In this document: piece after piece, positions 43,852 through 52,847 of the stretch
Layout of the letters: every line of letters starts with the position of its first letter
Numbering within the stretch: position 1 is the stretch's first letter
Source of the DNA: ENR-C20 sp942493145
GTDB lineage: Bacteria > Bacillota > Clostridia > Acetivibrionales > DTU013
Direction of reading: 5' to 3'
DNA length: 64,000 bases
Assembly (NCBI GenBank): GCA_942493145.1
Contig: OW818679.1
Location: 3,596,001-3,660,000 of the forward strand
The notes under the pieces: generated by a model
Told to the model about the DNA's origin: nothing
What the model saw: only the letters and a program-made list of their open reading frames with translations
Database searches by the model: none
Program-made: the position numbers and the translations under genes

Positions 43852-44838
43852 CTAAACAGCACCCCCTTCGATGTTAATGGCGGGTTTTGGTTTCTTTCGC
43901 ATTTTTCCGGATTTATAGCTGGCCTTTATCCTTGGATCAATAAACCCATAGAGCAAATCGGTCAAAAGGTTGATGATACAAACAAACAGTGACAAAACCA
44001 CGACACCACCCTGGATTACAGGGAAGTCCTTGTTGTTTATGGCTGTCATCATAAGCAAGCCTATACCAGGTATATTGAATATAGCCTCTACTATTACCGA
44101 TCCCCCAACGAGGATACCCAATAATATACCTGTAACTGTAACGACAGGTATCAATGCATTCTTCAGAGCATGTTTGCGTATCACCACTCCCTCGCTCAAG
44201 CCTTTGGAGCGGGCAGTCCTTATATAATCCTGACGCACGACATCCAGCATGCTGGAACGGGTCATCCTGGTGATGGAGGCAACCGGTGACAGGCCTACTG
44301 CCAGGACAGGCAGTATCCAGCTTTTCCAGGAAGCGATACCGGATGCCGGCACCAGTTTCAGGTTCAGAGAGAAAACAATAATCATCATCAATGCCAGCCA
44401 GAATCCCGGGATGGAGGCGAATACCAGCGATCCTACAGTAACCGAATAATCAAGTTTGGAGTATTGTTTCGTAGCTGAAATAATTCCGAAGGGGATGCCC
44501 AAAAGGATTGTTATGATTATTCCCATTACTGAGAGCTTCAGTGTGACAGGAAGGCGCTCCATTATCTCTTTTCCTACCGGGCGGTGTGTCTGATAGGAGT
44601 TGCCGAAGTCCAGTTTTGTTACGATACCTTTTGTATATGTATAGAATTGTGCAAAAAACGGTTTATCCAGACCCATCTCTGCCTGCTTGGCATTGTACTG
44701 CTCCTGTGTATAGTTCGAACCGAGCTGTTGTACGACAGGATCACCAGGTGACAGGTGGTTTATTGCAAAAACAATAAATAACACCCCCAGTAGGACAGGG
44801 ATGAACATCAACAGCCTGTTCAGAATATATCTAAGCAA
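43852..44838 (-). CDS. Oligopeptide/dipeptide-type ABC importer permease (OppB/DppB-like)
   Basis: The 328-residue permease begins MLRYILNRLLMFIPVLLGVL and has NHLSPGDPVV near 27 and the EAA-type loop YIRTARSKGLSEGVVIRKHALKN near 215, diagnostic of OppB/DppB/NikB. Translation starts at TTG 44838 with GGGAGG upstream. It is preceded by an intercistronic hairpin after the binding-protein gene. Confidence 0.94.
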   Translation of the reverse strand: MLRYILNRLLMFIPVLLGVLFIVFAINHLSPGDPVVQQLGSNYTQEQYNAKQAEMGLDKPFFAQFYTYTKGIVTKLDFGNSYQTHRPVGKEIMERLPVTLKLSVMGIIITILLGIPFGIISATKQYSKLDYSVTVGSLVFASIPGFWLALMMIIVFSLNLKLVPASGIASWKSWILPVLAVGLSPVASITRMTRSSMLDVVRQDYIRTARSKGLSEGVVIRKHALKNALIPVVTVTGILLGILVGGSVIVEAIFNIPGIGLLMMTAINNKDFPVIQGGVVVLSLFVCIINLLTDLLYGFIDPRIKASYKSGKMRKKPKPAINIEGGAV

Positions 44839-44861
44839 TCATTTCGCCTCCCATGGTTATA

Positions 44862-44914
44862 GAATTGATGAGAGAGCGGAGCTGAAAGTGATGACCAGCC
44901 CCTCCCATCAATTC
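44862..44914. other. Intercistronic hairpin between binding-protein and permease genes
   Basis: GAATTGATG pairs perfectly with CATCAATTC, with more pairing inside (GG/CC blocks). Such structures between a solute-binding-protein gene and its permease genes commonly stabilise the upstream mRNA and reduce downstream expression. There is no T-tract, so full termination is unlikely. Confidence 0.6.
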
Positions 44915-44936
44915 CTGCTATTTCACAAGATTTATG

Positions 44937-46532
44937 TTATTTGAAAGTCAAATACTTGAAATCAGGAGCGCTTATGTCAACAGTCGGAATACCCTTGATG
45001 GTGTCCCTGAAAGCAATACATCCGTTTATATTGGTCAATGGTACCTGGCGTACGTTGTCGAACATCCATTTCTGAGCCGCTTCATAGTTCTTCTGGCGGG
45101 TTGCATCATCCGTAGCACTCAGACCATCCGAAACATACTTGTTGAATTCCTGATCTGTAATCCTGACCGTACCATTGGTTGACTTCTGTGAGAATATGTA
45201 GTAAACATCATTCGGATCCAGAACTCCGCCACCGGTGCCGTTGATAGACAAGTCAGTACCATTTTTCATGAATATGGGCACTGCCGTTGCAAAATCATAA
45301 GCCTCTACACTTACTTCTATACCTACTTCTGCAAGGTACGCCTGGATCCCTTCAGCCATTTTCTGGTTTGCAGGGAAGTTCATGACGACCAGCTTCAGCT
45401 TGATGTCTCCTGCCTTGTATCCGGCCTGTGCAAGGAGTTCCTTCGCTTTTTCAGGGTTGTATTCATATACGCCGGGAGACTTGTAATACAGTGTGCCCTT
45501 TGGAACTGTGGATTCCGCCTTCTCGTAAAGAGCCCCATATCCCAGCGTTCCAACGGCCTCCGCATCAACAGCATACGCAACTGCCTGTCTTACACGGATA
45601 TCATCGAAATATTTCACATACTCGGGCATTGAAAGCGCATTGATGTCACCAGCAGTACCTATAACAAACTGCGCATTTTTTACTTCCTTATTCTGGAGGC
45701 GGACAATATTATTGGAATCAACTCCGATAACGAAATCGAGAGCGCCGTTCTCAAAATCGATGAACATGGTGTTCGGTTCAGAATAGCTGGTGATTTTTAT
45801 TGTCTCTGCCTCAGGTTTGGTGCCCCAATAATCTTCCTTGCGGGCATAAGATGAGTGTGAGCCTGAAACATTTTCAACCAGAGTATAGGCACCAGTGCCT
45901 ACAGGCTTATCCCAGAAATCTTCTTTCGTCGAGCTTTCTATATAGGATTTGCACAAAACAGAAGCCTGCGGTTTTGTAAAGCTTGTCAGGAGGGACGCGT
46001 CAGGTGCCTTTAATTTAAGGATAAGAGTATAGTCATCCTGTATAACACAATTGGCATAATCAATGCTTCCAAAAATGGTTGCAAACCTGGTACCTTCGAA
46101 ACGTTGCAGACTGAACAGGATATCCTTTGCTGTCATTTTCTCACCGTTGGAGAATTTGACATCATCTCTCAAGGTAAGCTTCAAAGTCGTGTTGTCGGTG
46201 TATTCCCAGGCCTTCACAAGAGCAGGTTCCAGCTTCCTTGTCTCCGGGTTTAAATTCAGTACGGTATCATAGACCAGTTTACCGCCCATTTGCTGGACAG
46301 CTTCGGTGGGGTCAAAAGTGTCTGTCTTCTGTATGGTTCCTACTGTAAGGGTTTTCGGTCCAGCTGCTGCAGGTGCAGTATCTGCAGGAGCGCTTCCACT
46401 GGTCTGTGTATCACTGCCTGCCTGTGTGCTGTCGCCAGTCTGTGTACCAGTAGCTGGTTGCGTTCCGCCGCATGCGCTTAATACCAGCAATAACCCGAGG
46501 ATAAGTGCAAGGATTTTGACATTCTTTTTCAT
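44937..46532 (-). CDS. ABC importer solute-binding lipoprotein, family 5 (OppA/DppA-like)
   Basis: This 531-residue protein has a lipoprotein signal peptide with lipobox LSAC, the lipidated cysteine being C21, then a Thr/Gln/Gly/Ala-rich spacer. The mature part has the family 5 pattern FDPTEAVQQMGGKLVYDTVL, VKAWEYTDNTTLKLTLRDDVKFSNGEKMTAKDI and VRQAVAYAVD. Family 5 proteins bind peptides, nickel chelates, opines, sugars or other organic solutes, so the ligand is not known. It heads the transport genes, 180 bases after the hot-dog protein genes. AAAGGAGGAG precedes the ATG. Confidence 0.93.
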   Translation of the reverse strand: MKKNVKILALILGLLLVLSACGGTQPATGTQTGDSTQAGSDTQTSGSAPADTAPAAAGPKTLTVGTIQKTDTFDPTEAVQQMGGKLVYDTVLNLNPETRKLEPALVKAWEYTDNTTLKLTLRDDVKFSNGEKMTAKDILFSLQRFEGTRFATIFGSIDYANCVIQDDYTLILKLKAPDASLLTSFTKPQASVLCKSYIESSTKEDFWDKPVGTGAYTLVENVSGSHSSYARKEDYWGTKPEAETIKITSYSEPNTMFIDFENGALDFVIGVDSNNIVRLQNKEVKNAQFVIGTAGDINALSMPEYVKYFDDIRVRQAVAYAVDAEAVGTLGYGALYEKAESTVPKGTLYYKSPGVYEYNPEKAKELLAQAGYKAGDIKLKLVVMNFPANQKMAEGIQAYLAEVGIEVSVEAYDFATAVPIFMKNGTDLSINGTGGGVLDPNDVYYIFSQKSTNGTVRITDQEFNKYVSDGLSATDDATRQKNYEAAQKWMFDNVRQVPLTNINGCIAFRDTIKGIPTVDISAPDFKYLTFK

Positions 46533-46558
46533 GATTCTCCTCCTTTATTTTAGCCCCC

Positions 46559-46580
46559 TCGGAAGTTTAATTACTTCCGA
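46559..46580. other. Hairpin in the leader of the binding-protein gene
   Basis: TCGGAAGT pairs with ACTTCCGA in the 180-base gap between the hot-dog gene and the binding-protein gene. It lies 27 bases upstream of the latter's start and could attenuate or process the transcript. No T-tract follows on the minus strand. Confidence 0.4.
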
Positions 46581-46712
46581 TGTATATGTCCCAGGGGCAG
46601 GCATTATACCCACCCTCAAAAACCACCAGTTAATTTTCACAACAATTAATAGTATTTCAGTGCCTTCATAACAGTCTCCTTTTCATTTTAGCAATCTTTT
46701 CTGCTCTTACGT

Positions 46713-48140
46713 TTATGCCAATTTTGACGGCAGAATTACTGTAGCTCCGCCTTCCAGCCAGATATCCCCTTCAATAGTCTCAATCCACCAGGCAAGATCT
46801 ACGAAAAATTCACCGTCACGCGAATATTTATCATAGACATATGACTTGACTATAGCAAGATCCTTAGTCAATCCATGGGCAAGGGCGTACTTGTCTTTCA
46901 TATATGGAACCCTGGCAAGGAAATGCTCTTTATAAGGACTTTTGGGCACCTTTTTACCCAGGGCAGCATGGGCTTCAGAAGGCATGATCCCCCAGCGTAT
47001 ATTGTAAAGCCATCCATAATCCCCCATCCAGTTAAACAGGTGCCGGCATGCAATCTCACGGCCCAGGAAGTTGATGAGGGCAGCCCTTGTCTCGGTCTGC
47101 TTGTGGATGTCTGCGGTATTAATGGCTGCATCGTCTTTCTTTTCAGGTTCTATAGACCAATGAGCCACGGCATTATCCGGAACAGCCGGTACATAGGCTG
47201 CTTTATCTGCCAGGCGATAAATCCCGTCAATATCGTCCCTTATCATGGTTTTCAGAATAACAGGATCCATGATTTCCTTTTTCATTGTACGGCTGCCACC
47301 TGCACCCAAACCATATGGAGCTGTAGGCGCGAGAGATTCAAGTATGGGGCCGTCCGCAGTCCATGTGGGCTCGTCACCTATTTTAACATCCTCCCAGTAA
47401 AGAGGCATATCACCACGACGCTTCTCCTGTGCCCATAGGTTCTTAATGTATTCCCAATCCTTGTCGCTGTAACAGTGCTCCGGCCTGGACATCCAGTCAG
47501 GTGCTTCCCAAACCTTGTCAAAGCCCATCTTTTCAGGTCTTTTGCCCTCTTTATACACTTTCAGACTTTCTGTGACACTGAAAACAACGTCGTTGACCTT
47601 TTCTCCCTTTTGGTTATAAACACTTCCGGCCGATATGATGGAAACGCTCCTGTATATCGAGCCTTCAGGCGGCGTCTGGTCGGTTACATGACGGGAATCC
47701 ATAATAAGATAGAGGGTGTCTCCGGGATATACGGGTTTGAAGGCGGTAACACTGTGGCTGAGCTGTGAAACAAGCAGGGTATCTCTTGTCTCCGACGGCC
47801 AGGGTACCATGAATGTATCATCATGGGCTCCGTAGCAGGGGAATGCGAGGATATTCTCATACCCAAGCTTTTTAGCATATTCAGCTACATTCAGCAAGGG
47901 GTTCCCGGGATCATATTTTTCATTGTTATACCGGACCATAGCTTCCGTTACTACCAACGTCGGTCCTATTCCGGGGGTGTCCTTCGGCAGCTTTCCGCTG
48001 ATGAGGGCTTTGACGTCAACCTCCCCTCGTGCTTCCAGCGACTTGTTGTCAGCGAAATATTTTTCAACCAAATCCTTTTCCCTTTTTGTGTAAACACCGG
48101 GATACAACACTTCAAAATCGTTTGGATTAAAATTAGCCAT
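46713..48140 (-). CDS. MaoC-like hot-dog protein, probable acyl-CoA hydratase/dehydratase subunit 1
   Basis: This 475-residue protein appears to hold two hot-dog domains. The first ends in VYPGDTLYLIMDSRHV...GSIYRSVSIISAGSVYNQKGE (about 145-190), the second starts at YWEDVKIGDEP near 250, the usual MaoC entry motif, and has long insertions. It is related along its length to the next gene upstream (shared FYPGVY/LYPGVY start, ED-x-x-IGDEP, WMGD and a YxxDGE-x-VD-x-x-W-x-ET end), so the two may form a heteromer. Likely chemistry is addition or removal of water on an acyl-CoA, but catalytic residues could not be confirmed by eye. Confidence 0.6.
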   Translation of the reverse strand: MANFNPNDFEVLYPGVYTKREKDLVEKYFADNKSLEARGEVDVKALISGKLPKDTPGIGPTLVVTEAMVRYNNEKYDPGNPLLNVAEYAKKLGYENILAFPCYGAHDDTFMVPWPSETRDTLLVSQLSHSVTAFKPVYPGDTLYLIMDSRHVTDQTPPEGSIYRSVSIISAGSVYNQKGEKVNDVVFSVTESLKVYKEGKRPEKMGFDKVWEAPDWMSRPEHCYSDKDWEYIKNLWAQEKRRGDMPLYWEDVKIGDEPTWTADGPILESLAPTAPYGLGAGGSRTMKKEIMDPVILKTMIRDDIDGIYRLADKAAYVPAVPDNAVAHWSIEPEKKDDAAINTADIHKQTETRAALINFLGREIACRHLFNWMGDYGWLYNIRWGIMPSEAHAALGKKVPKSPYKEHFLARVPYMKDKYALAHGLTKDLAIVKSYVYDKYSRDGEFFVDLAWWIETIEGDIWLEGGATVILPSKLA

Positions 48141-48168
48141 ATTTAGCTCTCCCTGTTATAAATTTTTA

Positions 48169-49449
48169 TTAATAATTATTCATTCCTGAATATGAACCGT
48201 TGCCCCTGGTTGGTAGCTTGACAGTACAGAACACCACTTGAATGATGTCTTTGTCCAGGGTCTCCGCCCAGCAGGTCATGTCCACAAGGTGTTCTCCGTC
48301 CTTTATATATTTGTCGGTCACATAGCCTTTGCATACCGGTGTATCCCCTTCCATTCCATGCCGGTTAACATATTTCCCTTTCATATAAGGAACCAGGTTA
48401 AGGTATTCCTCCCCGGGACGGTTGTCGGACATGCATTTGAAAAGATTCTGGAAACGCCAGTTGAACCTTCTGATGAAACCGTCATCGCCCATCCAGTTTG
48501 ATACCATACGGAGTATGAAGTTGCGTCCTGTAAAGTTGAAGAATACCGCTCTTGATTTAGGGTTTCTGCAATATGAATAATGCCGTGCAATCATATGCAG
48601 ATATTGACCGTAGGCATCCTTCAGCAAAGGCACCCCCATCTCCATCCATCCCCTTGTATCGGGCATACCCAGCAGCATTTCACCGTGGAGGCGTATCATG
48701 TCGATATCCGAAACAGGGCCCGGGCAAGCCCATGCAGGTTCATCGCCTATACTGACGTCTTCCCAGTACAGCGTCGCATTACCCCTGATCAGCTCTTTTT
48801 TCCAAAGCGATTTTATGAAATCCCACTCTTCATCGGTGGTTATATGGACTTCGGGTATGGAATCCAGCCATTCGAAAGTCTTCTCGAATTCGCTGGGTAC
48901 TTTTCCTCCGTCGGTATAACGTATCATGGCATTTCGAGCATAAGACAGACCCCTGCCTATCAGTTCATCCCTTTGATTGTACATCGCATGCTTCCCGAAC
49001 AAGTCGAGACGCCGGTATATGTCTCCATCCTTTGCTGTCACATCCTTTACCGCCTGATCTTCCTTAACGATCCTGAGGGTGTCTCCTGCATAAACCGGTG
49101 CAAACAGCTCCACATCACCGCCGTCATTGGCGTAATAGAAAACGTCGCCAAACTTGCCTGCCTTATCGTCCAGCATTGGAAAGTAGCCCATATTCTCTTC
49201 AAACACATAGCATGGAAGAGCTATTACATCGCCCCATATTGTACCCTTTGCGTACTCCCTGTCATTATACAGCGGGTTGTACGGATCCCAATGTCGGGCA
49301 TATTTGGCAATTGAAGCCGCTTCAGCCGTTTTTGTTTCTATGACGGTTCCGGCAGAAACGCTTCCTATTCTGGCATTCACTTCATCCAGAGCTGTTCTTT
49401 CTGATTCCGAATATACTCCGGGATAAAAGATCTGATATTGTCTTTCCAC
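48169..49449 (-). CDS. MaoC-like hot-dog protein, probable acyl-CoA hydratase/dehydratase subunit 2
   Basis: A 426-residue paralog of the gene 28 bases downstream, with QIFYPGVYSESE at the start, VYAGDTLRIVKEDQ near 120, YWEDVSIGDEPAW near 228, NWMGDDGF and the C-terminal YIKDGEHLVDMTCWAET. Translation starts at GTG 49449 with CAGGAGAT upstream. Fold assignment rests on the MaoC-type IGD motif and the paired-domain length. The gene pair is the first enzyme set of the importer operon, so it probably acts early on the imported compound. The substrate is unknown. Confidence 0.6.
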   Translation of the reverse strand: MERQYQIFYPGVYSESERTALDEVNARIGSVSAGTVIETKTAEAASIAKYARHWDPYNPLYNDREYAKGTIWGDVIALPCYVFEENMGYFPMLDDKAGKFGDVFYYANDGGDVELFAPVYAGDTLRIVKEDQAVKDVTAKDGDIYRRLDLFGKHAMYNQRDELIGRGLSYARNAMIRYTDGGKVPSEFEKTFEWLDSIPEVHITTDEEWDFIKSLWKKELIRGNATLYWEDVSIGDEPAWACPGPVSDIDMIRLHGEMLLGMPDTRGWMEMGVPLLKDAYGQYLHMIARHYSYCRNPKSRAVFFNFTGRNFILRMVSNWMGDDGFIRRFNWRFQNLFKCMSDNRPGEEYLNLVPYMKGKYVNRHGMEGDTPVCKGYVTDKYIKDGEHLVDMTCWAETLDKDIIQVVFCTVKLPTRGNGSYSGMNNY

Positions 49450-49502
49450 GTCATCAATCTCCTGATTCTTATCTAATTAGGAAATATACCTTTTGAATGA
49501 CA

Positions 49503-50699
49503 TTATCCTGGTTCGTGATCGATGGTAAATCTGGGTGCATTGGGATTTTTCCAGATAATATTGTTCACGCCTACCTTATCCAATGGAACAAGCCGTCTGA
49601 ATTTTCCCTTCGCTTCCGCTTCCGCGATCATGTTGAGGAAGGGATGGTCGTCCAGACTCGTCATTGTCATCGGCTCATGGGTTGTGCTGATATTAGTTAT
49701 TTCAATTGCGTCATTGGGACAGATAACCCAGCAAAGGTCATCCCCTTCGCAATTCTTTTTGAAAACCGGCGGGATTACAGAAAAATCAATGCTTTGCATG
49801 GGACAATAATCAACACACAGGGTGCATTTGGGGTAAGTGCATTTATCCATATTGATCCTGTGCTGGGTCCTTTGCATCATCGCTTCTGCATTCACCTCGA
49901 TGGCGGATGCAGGACACATCTTATCGCACAGTGCACAATTGATACAGTTGTCTTTTATGACAGGCGGGTCCACAGAAAAGTCGATGCTGTTTATCGGACA
50001 GTTGTCGATGCATTTGGTACATGCAGGATAGGTGCATTTGTTCATATCAAATTTCCTGACAGCCCTTACAGGTTTGAATTTCGGCTTTTCTGGCATGGAT
50101 GCATCAGGCTGTACAGGCCCTTTGCCCTGCTCCGGGACATGCTTTTCTTCAAATTTGAAGACAGACCAGAGGGGGTCTCTATCAGCCCCGGTGCCTACTT
50201 TTGGTATAAGATCCTTTTCACCGGCAGCAACCCTCCTGGCTCTTAAAGCCATATCTCGTCCAAAGGCCTCAGCTTCTTTTAAATCAATTTCATCAGGATG
50301 CCCGTCAGTCATATAGGGCTTGGGCATGTGCAAAACCTGGTAAACAGATCCATACCAGTCATTCCAGCCTATGATCGTCATACCTTTGCGTCTGATGGCT
50401 GTAGAGAGGCTGAACAAAAAGCCTTCGGGCCCGCAGCCATGGGTGCAGAAAGGTACACAAAGCTTGCCGCTCATATCAGGCATGTTGTAAATGAAATCCC
50501 GCAGGTTTGCTGTCTCACGGTAATACCAGATAGGCCCTCCGACCACAATAAGGTCATATTTGGCCATATCAGCAGGATTAGCCTTCCTGATCGAAGCAAT
50601 ATCGCAAACCTCGAGCTCCGTGCTCATTCCTTTGTAAATCGCCTGTGCTATTTGCGCCGTGTTCCCTGTAGCAGAATAATAGATGACTATTCCTTTCAT
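49503..50699 (-). CDS. Flavodoxin-polyferredoxin fusion (EFR1-like)
   Basis: The N-terminal half (MKGIVIYYSATGNTAQIAQAI, about 1-165) is a flavodoxin domain with the FMN loop SATGNT. The C-terminal half holds four cysteine groups: CTYPACTKCIDNCP, CINCALCDKMCP, CTYPKCTLCVDYCP and the sparser CEGDDLCWVICP. These would bind three or four [4Fe-4S] clusters. The first and third groups are near-duplicates, so the ferredoxin part arose by internal duplication. It should carry low-potential electrons for the operon's enzymes. It is the first gene of the operon, divergent from a LysR gene. Confidence 0.85.
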   Translation of the reverse strand: MKGIVIYYSATGNTAQIAQAIYKGMSTELEVCDIASIRKANPADMAKYDLIVVGGPIWYYRETANLRDFIYNMPDMSGKLCVPFCTHGCGPEGFLFSLSTAIRRKGMTIIGWNDWYGSVYQVLHMPKPYMTDGHPDEIDLKEAEAFGRDMALRARRVAAGEKDLIPKVGTGADRDPLWSVFKFEEKHVPEQGKGPVQPDASMPEKPKFKPVRAVRKFDMNKCTYPACTKCIDNCPINSIDFSVDPPVIKDNCINCALCDKMCPASAIEVNAEAMMQRTQHRINMDKCTYPKCTLCVDYCPMQSIDFSVIPPVFKKNCEGDDLCWVICPNDAIEITNISTTHEPMTMTSLDDHPFLNMIAEAEAKGKFRRLVPLDKVGVNNIIWKNPNAPRFTIDHEPG

Positions 50700-50902
50700 A
50701 TTTAAACCTCCGATTTTTAGACATGACTAATAAACATAAAACATTTAACAAATAGACATAAAACAAATAATATGGCATACCAGCCATCTGATAAACACGA
50801 CTGTTTCTTTTCTCTGATAACTAAATGGAACTTTAATGAACAGGATGTCTCCGGGCGATGCCTGATCAATCGCTCACGGTTACTCTGGATATAATTATAT
50901 GC

Positions 50903-50931
50903 TTTACTGGCATCTGGGTCTAATATATAAT
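50903..50931 (+). promoter_or_regulatory. Candidate sigma-A promoter of the LysR gene
   Basis: TTTACT, a 17-base spacer and TATAAT lie 65 bases upstream of the TTG start at 50996. The rest of the 296-base gap to the flavodoxin-polyferredoxin gene must hold its minus-strand promoter and the LysR site, neither of which was clearly recognised. Confidence 0.4.
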
Positions 50932-50995
50932 GTATTATGCTAATATAATCTTCCGGTTATGATGATTATCAAAATAGATAACGGGAGGTGTTTAA

Positions 50996-51907
50996 TTGGA
51001 TATAAATCAAATCCTCTATTTTAAGACCGTTGCAGATCTGGAGCATATAACAAAGGCTGCGGAGCATTTACACATGGCTCAGCCTGCCCTGAGTAAATCC
51101 ATCTCCAAATTGGAGGGTGAGCTTGGGGTGAAATTGTTTGAAAGGGATGGAAACCGGATTTTCCTTAATACATACGGCAAGACCTTCCTTAAGCATGCCG
51201 ACCAGATACTGTCACAAATCAACAACAGCATAAAAGAAGTGAATGATATGGCAGGGATACTTCATGGGAGTGTTTCAATAGCCATATCGGTTCCAAGCGT
51301 AATAAACAGATTTCTGCATGAATATCTTGCAAGCAACATGAACGTATCCTTTCAGCAGCTCAGCGAATCACCACAGCAAATGAAGGAGGGGCTTGAGAAC
51401 CACGAAATAGATTTTGCCATTTCCACTGTACCCATCGAATCCCCCTCAATAATCTGGCAGCCCCTTTATAATGAGGAACAGATAATACTGCTGCCAGACA
51501 CCCATCCCCTGGCTGACAAGGGTGCCGCCAAATTGAGTGATTTCAGCAATGACCGCTTTATAGTAAACAACTCAGGCTCAGGCCAACGCGAGATTTTCGT
51601 AGAATCCTGCAAAAAAGCAGGTTTCACTCCGAAAATAATGTTTGAAGGCAACGAGCCGACCGTAATAGCCAATCTCGTTGCCTGCAATTATGGGATCTGT
51701 ATGGTACCTGCTTCCATAGTCAATTGGTTTAAGGAAAGGGGTAACCAAAATGGTGCGCCCTCGCATTATGTCCGCATTATGGATGAGTCATGTACATTGG
51801 CCTTTGGGATTGCGAAACTTAAGAACCACTACCTTTCAAAAGCCGCATTGCATTTTTATGATGAACTGATAAAGTTTTATAAGCCTTTATATGAGAAAGC
51901 ATTATAA
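50996..51907 (+). CDS. LysR-family transcriptional regulator
   Basis: The 303-residue protein begins MDINQILYFKTVADLEHITKAAEHLHMAQPALSKSI in pieces typical of the LysR helix-turn-helix, followed by a two-lobed effector domain. Translation starts at TTG 50996 with GGGAGGTG upstream. It faces away from the flavodoxin/hot-dog/importer operon and probably controls it. Its stop codon overlaps that of the convergent esterase gene by six bases. Inducer unknown. Confidence 0.88.
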   Translation: MDINQILYFKTVADLEHITKAAEHLHMAQPALSKSISKLEGELGVKLFERDGNRIFLNTYGKTFLKHADQILSQINNSIKEVNDMAGILHGSVSIAISVPSVINRFLHEYLASNMNVSFQQLSESPQQMKEGLENHEIDFAISTVPIESPSIIWQPLYNEEQIILLPDTHPLADKGAAKLSDFSNDRFIVNNSGSGQREIFVESCKKAGFTPKIMFEGNEPTVIANLVACNYGICMVPASIVNWFKERGNQNGAPSHYVRIMDESCTLAFGIAKLKNHYLSKAALHFYDELIKFYKPLYEKAL

Positions 51908-52792
51908 CTCATGCCTGTGCAGCCAGGACAACGCCAGTCCGAACCATGCCCTGCATGTCAGCTTGAGTTGTTCTTCGTCCCTTACTGTTGTCTCATCGCA
52001 AAGCGAAAGTGCGTGGGGTCCTTCTTCGAATATGTGAAGCTCGAAGGGGATTTTTTGTTTTGTCAACTCCAGTCCGAAATACAGCGAACCTTCTACAAAA
52101 ACCATATTGTCTTCAGCAGTATGCCATATGAAAGTTGGCGGTGTATTTACCGTAACATGGTTTACAGGGCTGATTCTTATTTGGTCCTCAAGGGTCGGTT
52201 CAGCTTTTCCATAAGTCGCCTGGTTGCAGATTTTCCTGAGGTCTATGGTCTCACCTTCGGGTGATATGGTTGTCCATTCCTTTAGGGATTTCGTCTGGTC
52301 TGTGACAGGGTATCCAAGTACCAGAGCGGCGGGTTTTAATACTCTCGCGTCCGGCAGCCCTGCACCATTTATCAATCCATCCCCGGCTAACTTCTCTGTC
52401 AGAAAAGCTTCGTTCCAGAAAACACCCAGGCTGGCAGCAAGATGTCCCCCGGCAGAGAATCCGCAAACAATAATCCTGTCGGTGTCGATACCCCATTCTA
52501 CGGCTTTTTCATGCAAAAGCAGCATTGCCTTCGCCAGATCGAATAACGGTCCCGGGAAAGCAGAATTTCCGGTTTTAATGGTGGAATACCTGAGCACGAA
52601 TGCCTGATACCCATTGGCGGCAAATTTATATGCCACCGGCTCCGCTTCACCGTCTGCGGTCATCATGTACCCGCCTCCGGGGCAAACTATCACGGCTGGT
52701 TTTTTACCGCTGGTATCCTGTAAAGTTGCCGGCGGACACCAGGTCATATATACGTCCTTCCTGTCCTGCCAAAGTGGTATATTCCTGTCCAT
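51902..52792 (-). CDS. Alpha/beta-hydrolase esterase (BD-FAE/acetyl esterase-like)
   Basis: The protein is 296 residues from ATG 52792, which has GGAGG upstream; an in-frame ATG 13 codons earlier lacks one. CPGGGY near 45 is the oxyanion region, GFSAGGHLA near 120 holds the nucleophilic serine, and the C-terminal HTAEDNMV and GPHALSL segments carry Asp and His. It belongs with small-ester carbohydrate or feruloyl-type esterases. It could release an acid from an ester that block B then ferments. It follows buk after 55 bases with a hairpin between, so co-transcription is possible. Confidence 0.83.
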   Translation of the reverse strand: MDRNIPLWQDRKDVYMTWCPPATLQDTSGKKPAVIVCPGGGYMMTADGEAEPVAYKFAANGYQAFVLRYSTIKTGNSAFPGPLFDLAKAMLLLHEKAVEWGIDTDRIIVCGFSAGGHLAASLGVFWNEAFLTEKLAGDGLINGAGLPDARVLKPAALVLGYPVTDQTKSLKEWTTISPEGETIDLRKICNQATYGKAEPTLEDQIRISPVNHVTVNTPPTFIWHTAEDNMVFVEGSLYFGLELTKQKIPFELHIFEEGPHALSLCDETTVRDEEQLKLTCRAWFGLALSWLHRHEL

Positions 52793-52813
52793 TATATTAC
52801 CTCCATATATAGG

Positions 52814-52838
52814 TTGGGGACGGGTTGTCACCCCGTCC
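52814..52838. other. GC-rich hairpin between buk and the esterase gene
   Basis: GGGGACGGG pairs with CCCGTCCCC. It lies just past the buk stop on the minus strand and could end most buk transcripts, but no T-tract follows. Confidence 0.5.
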
Positions 52839-52847
52839 CCGTGTCAA

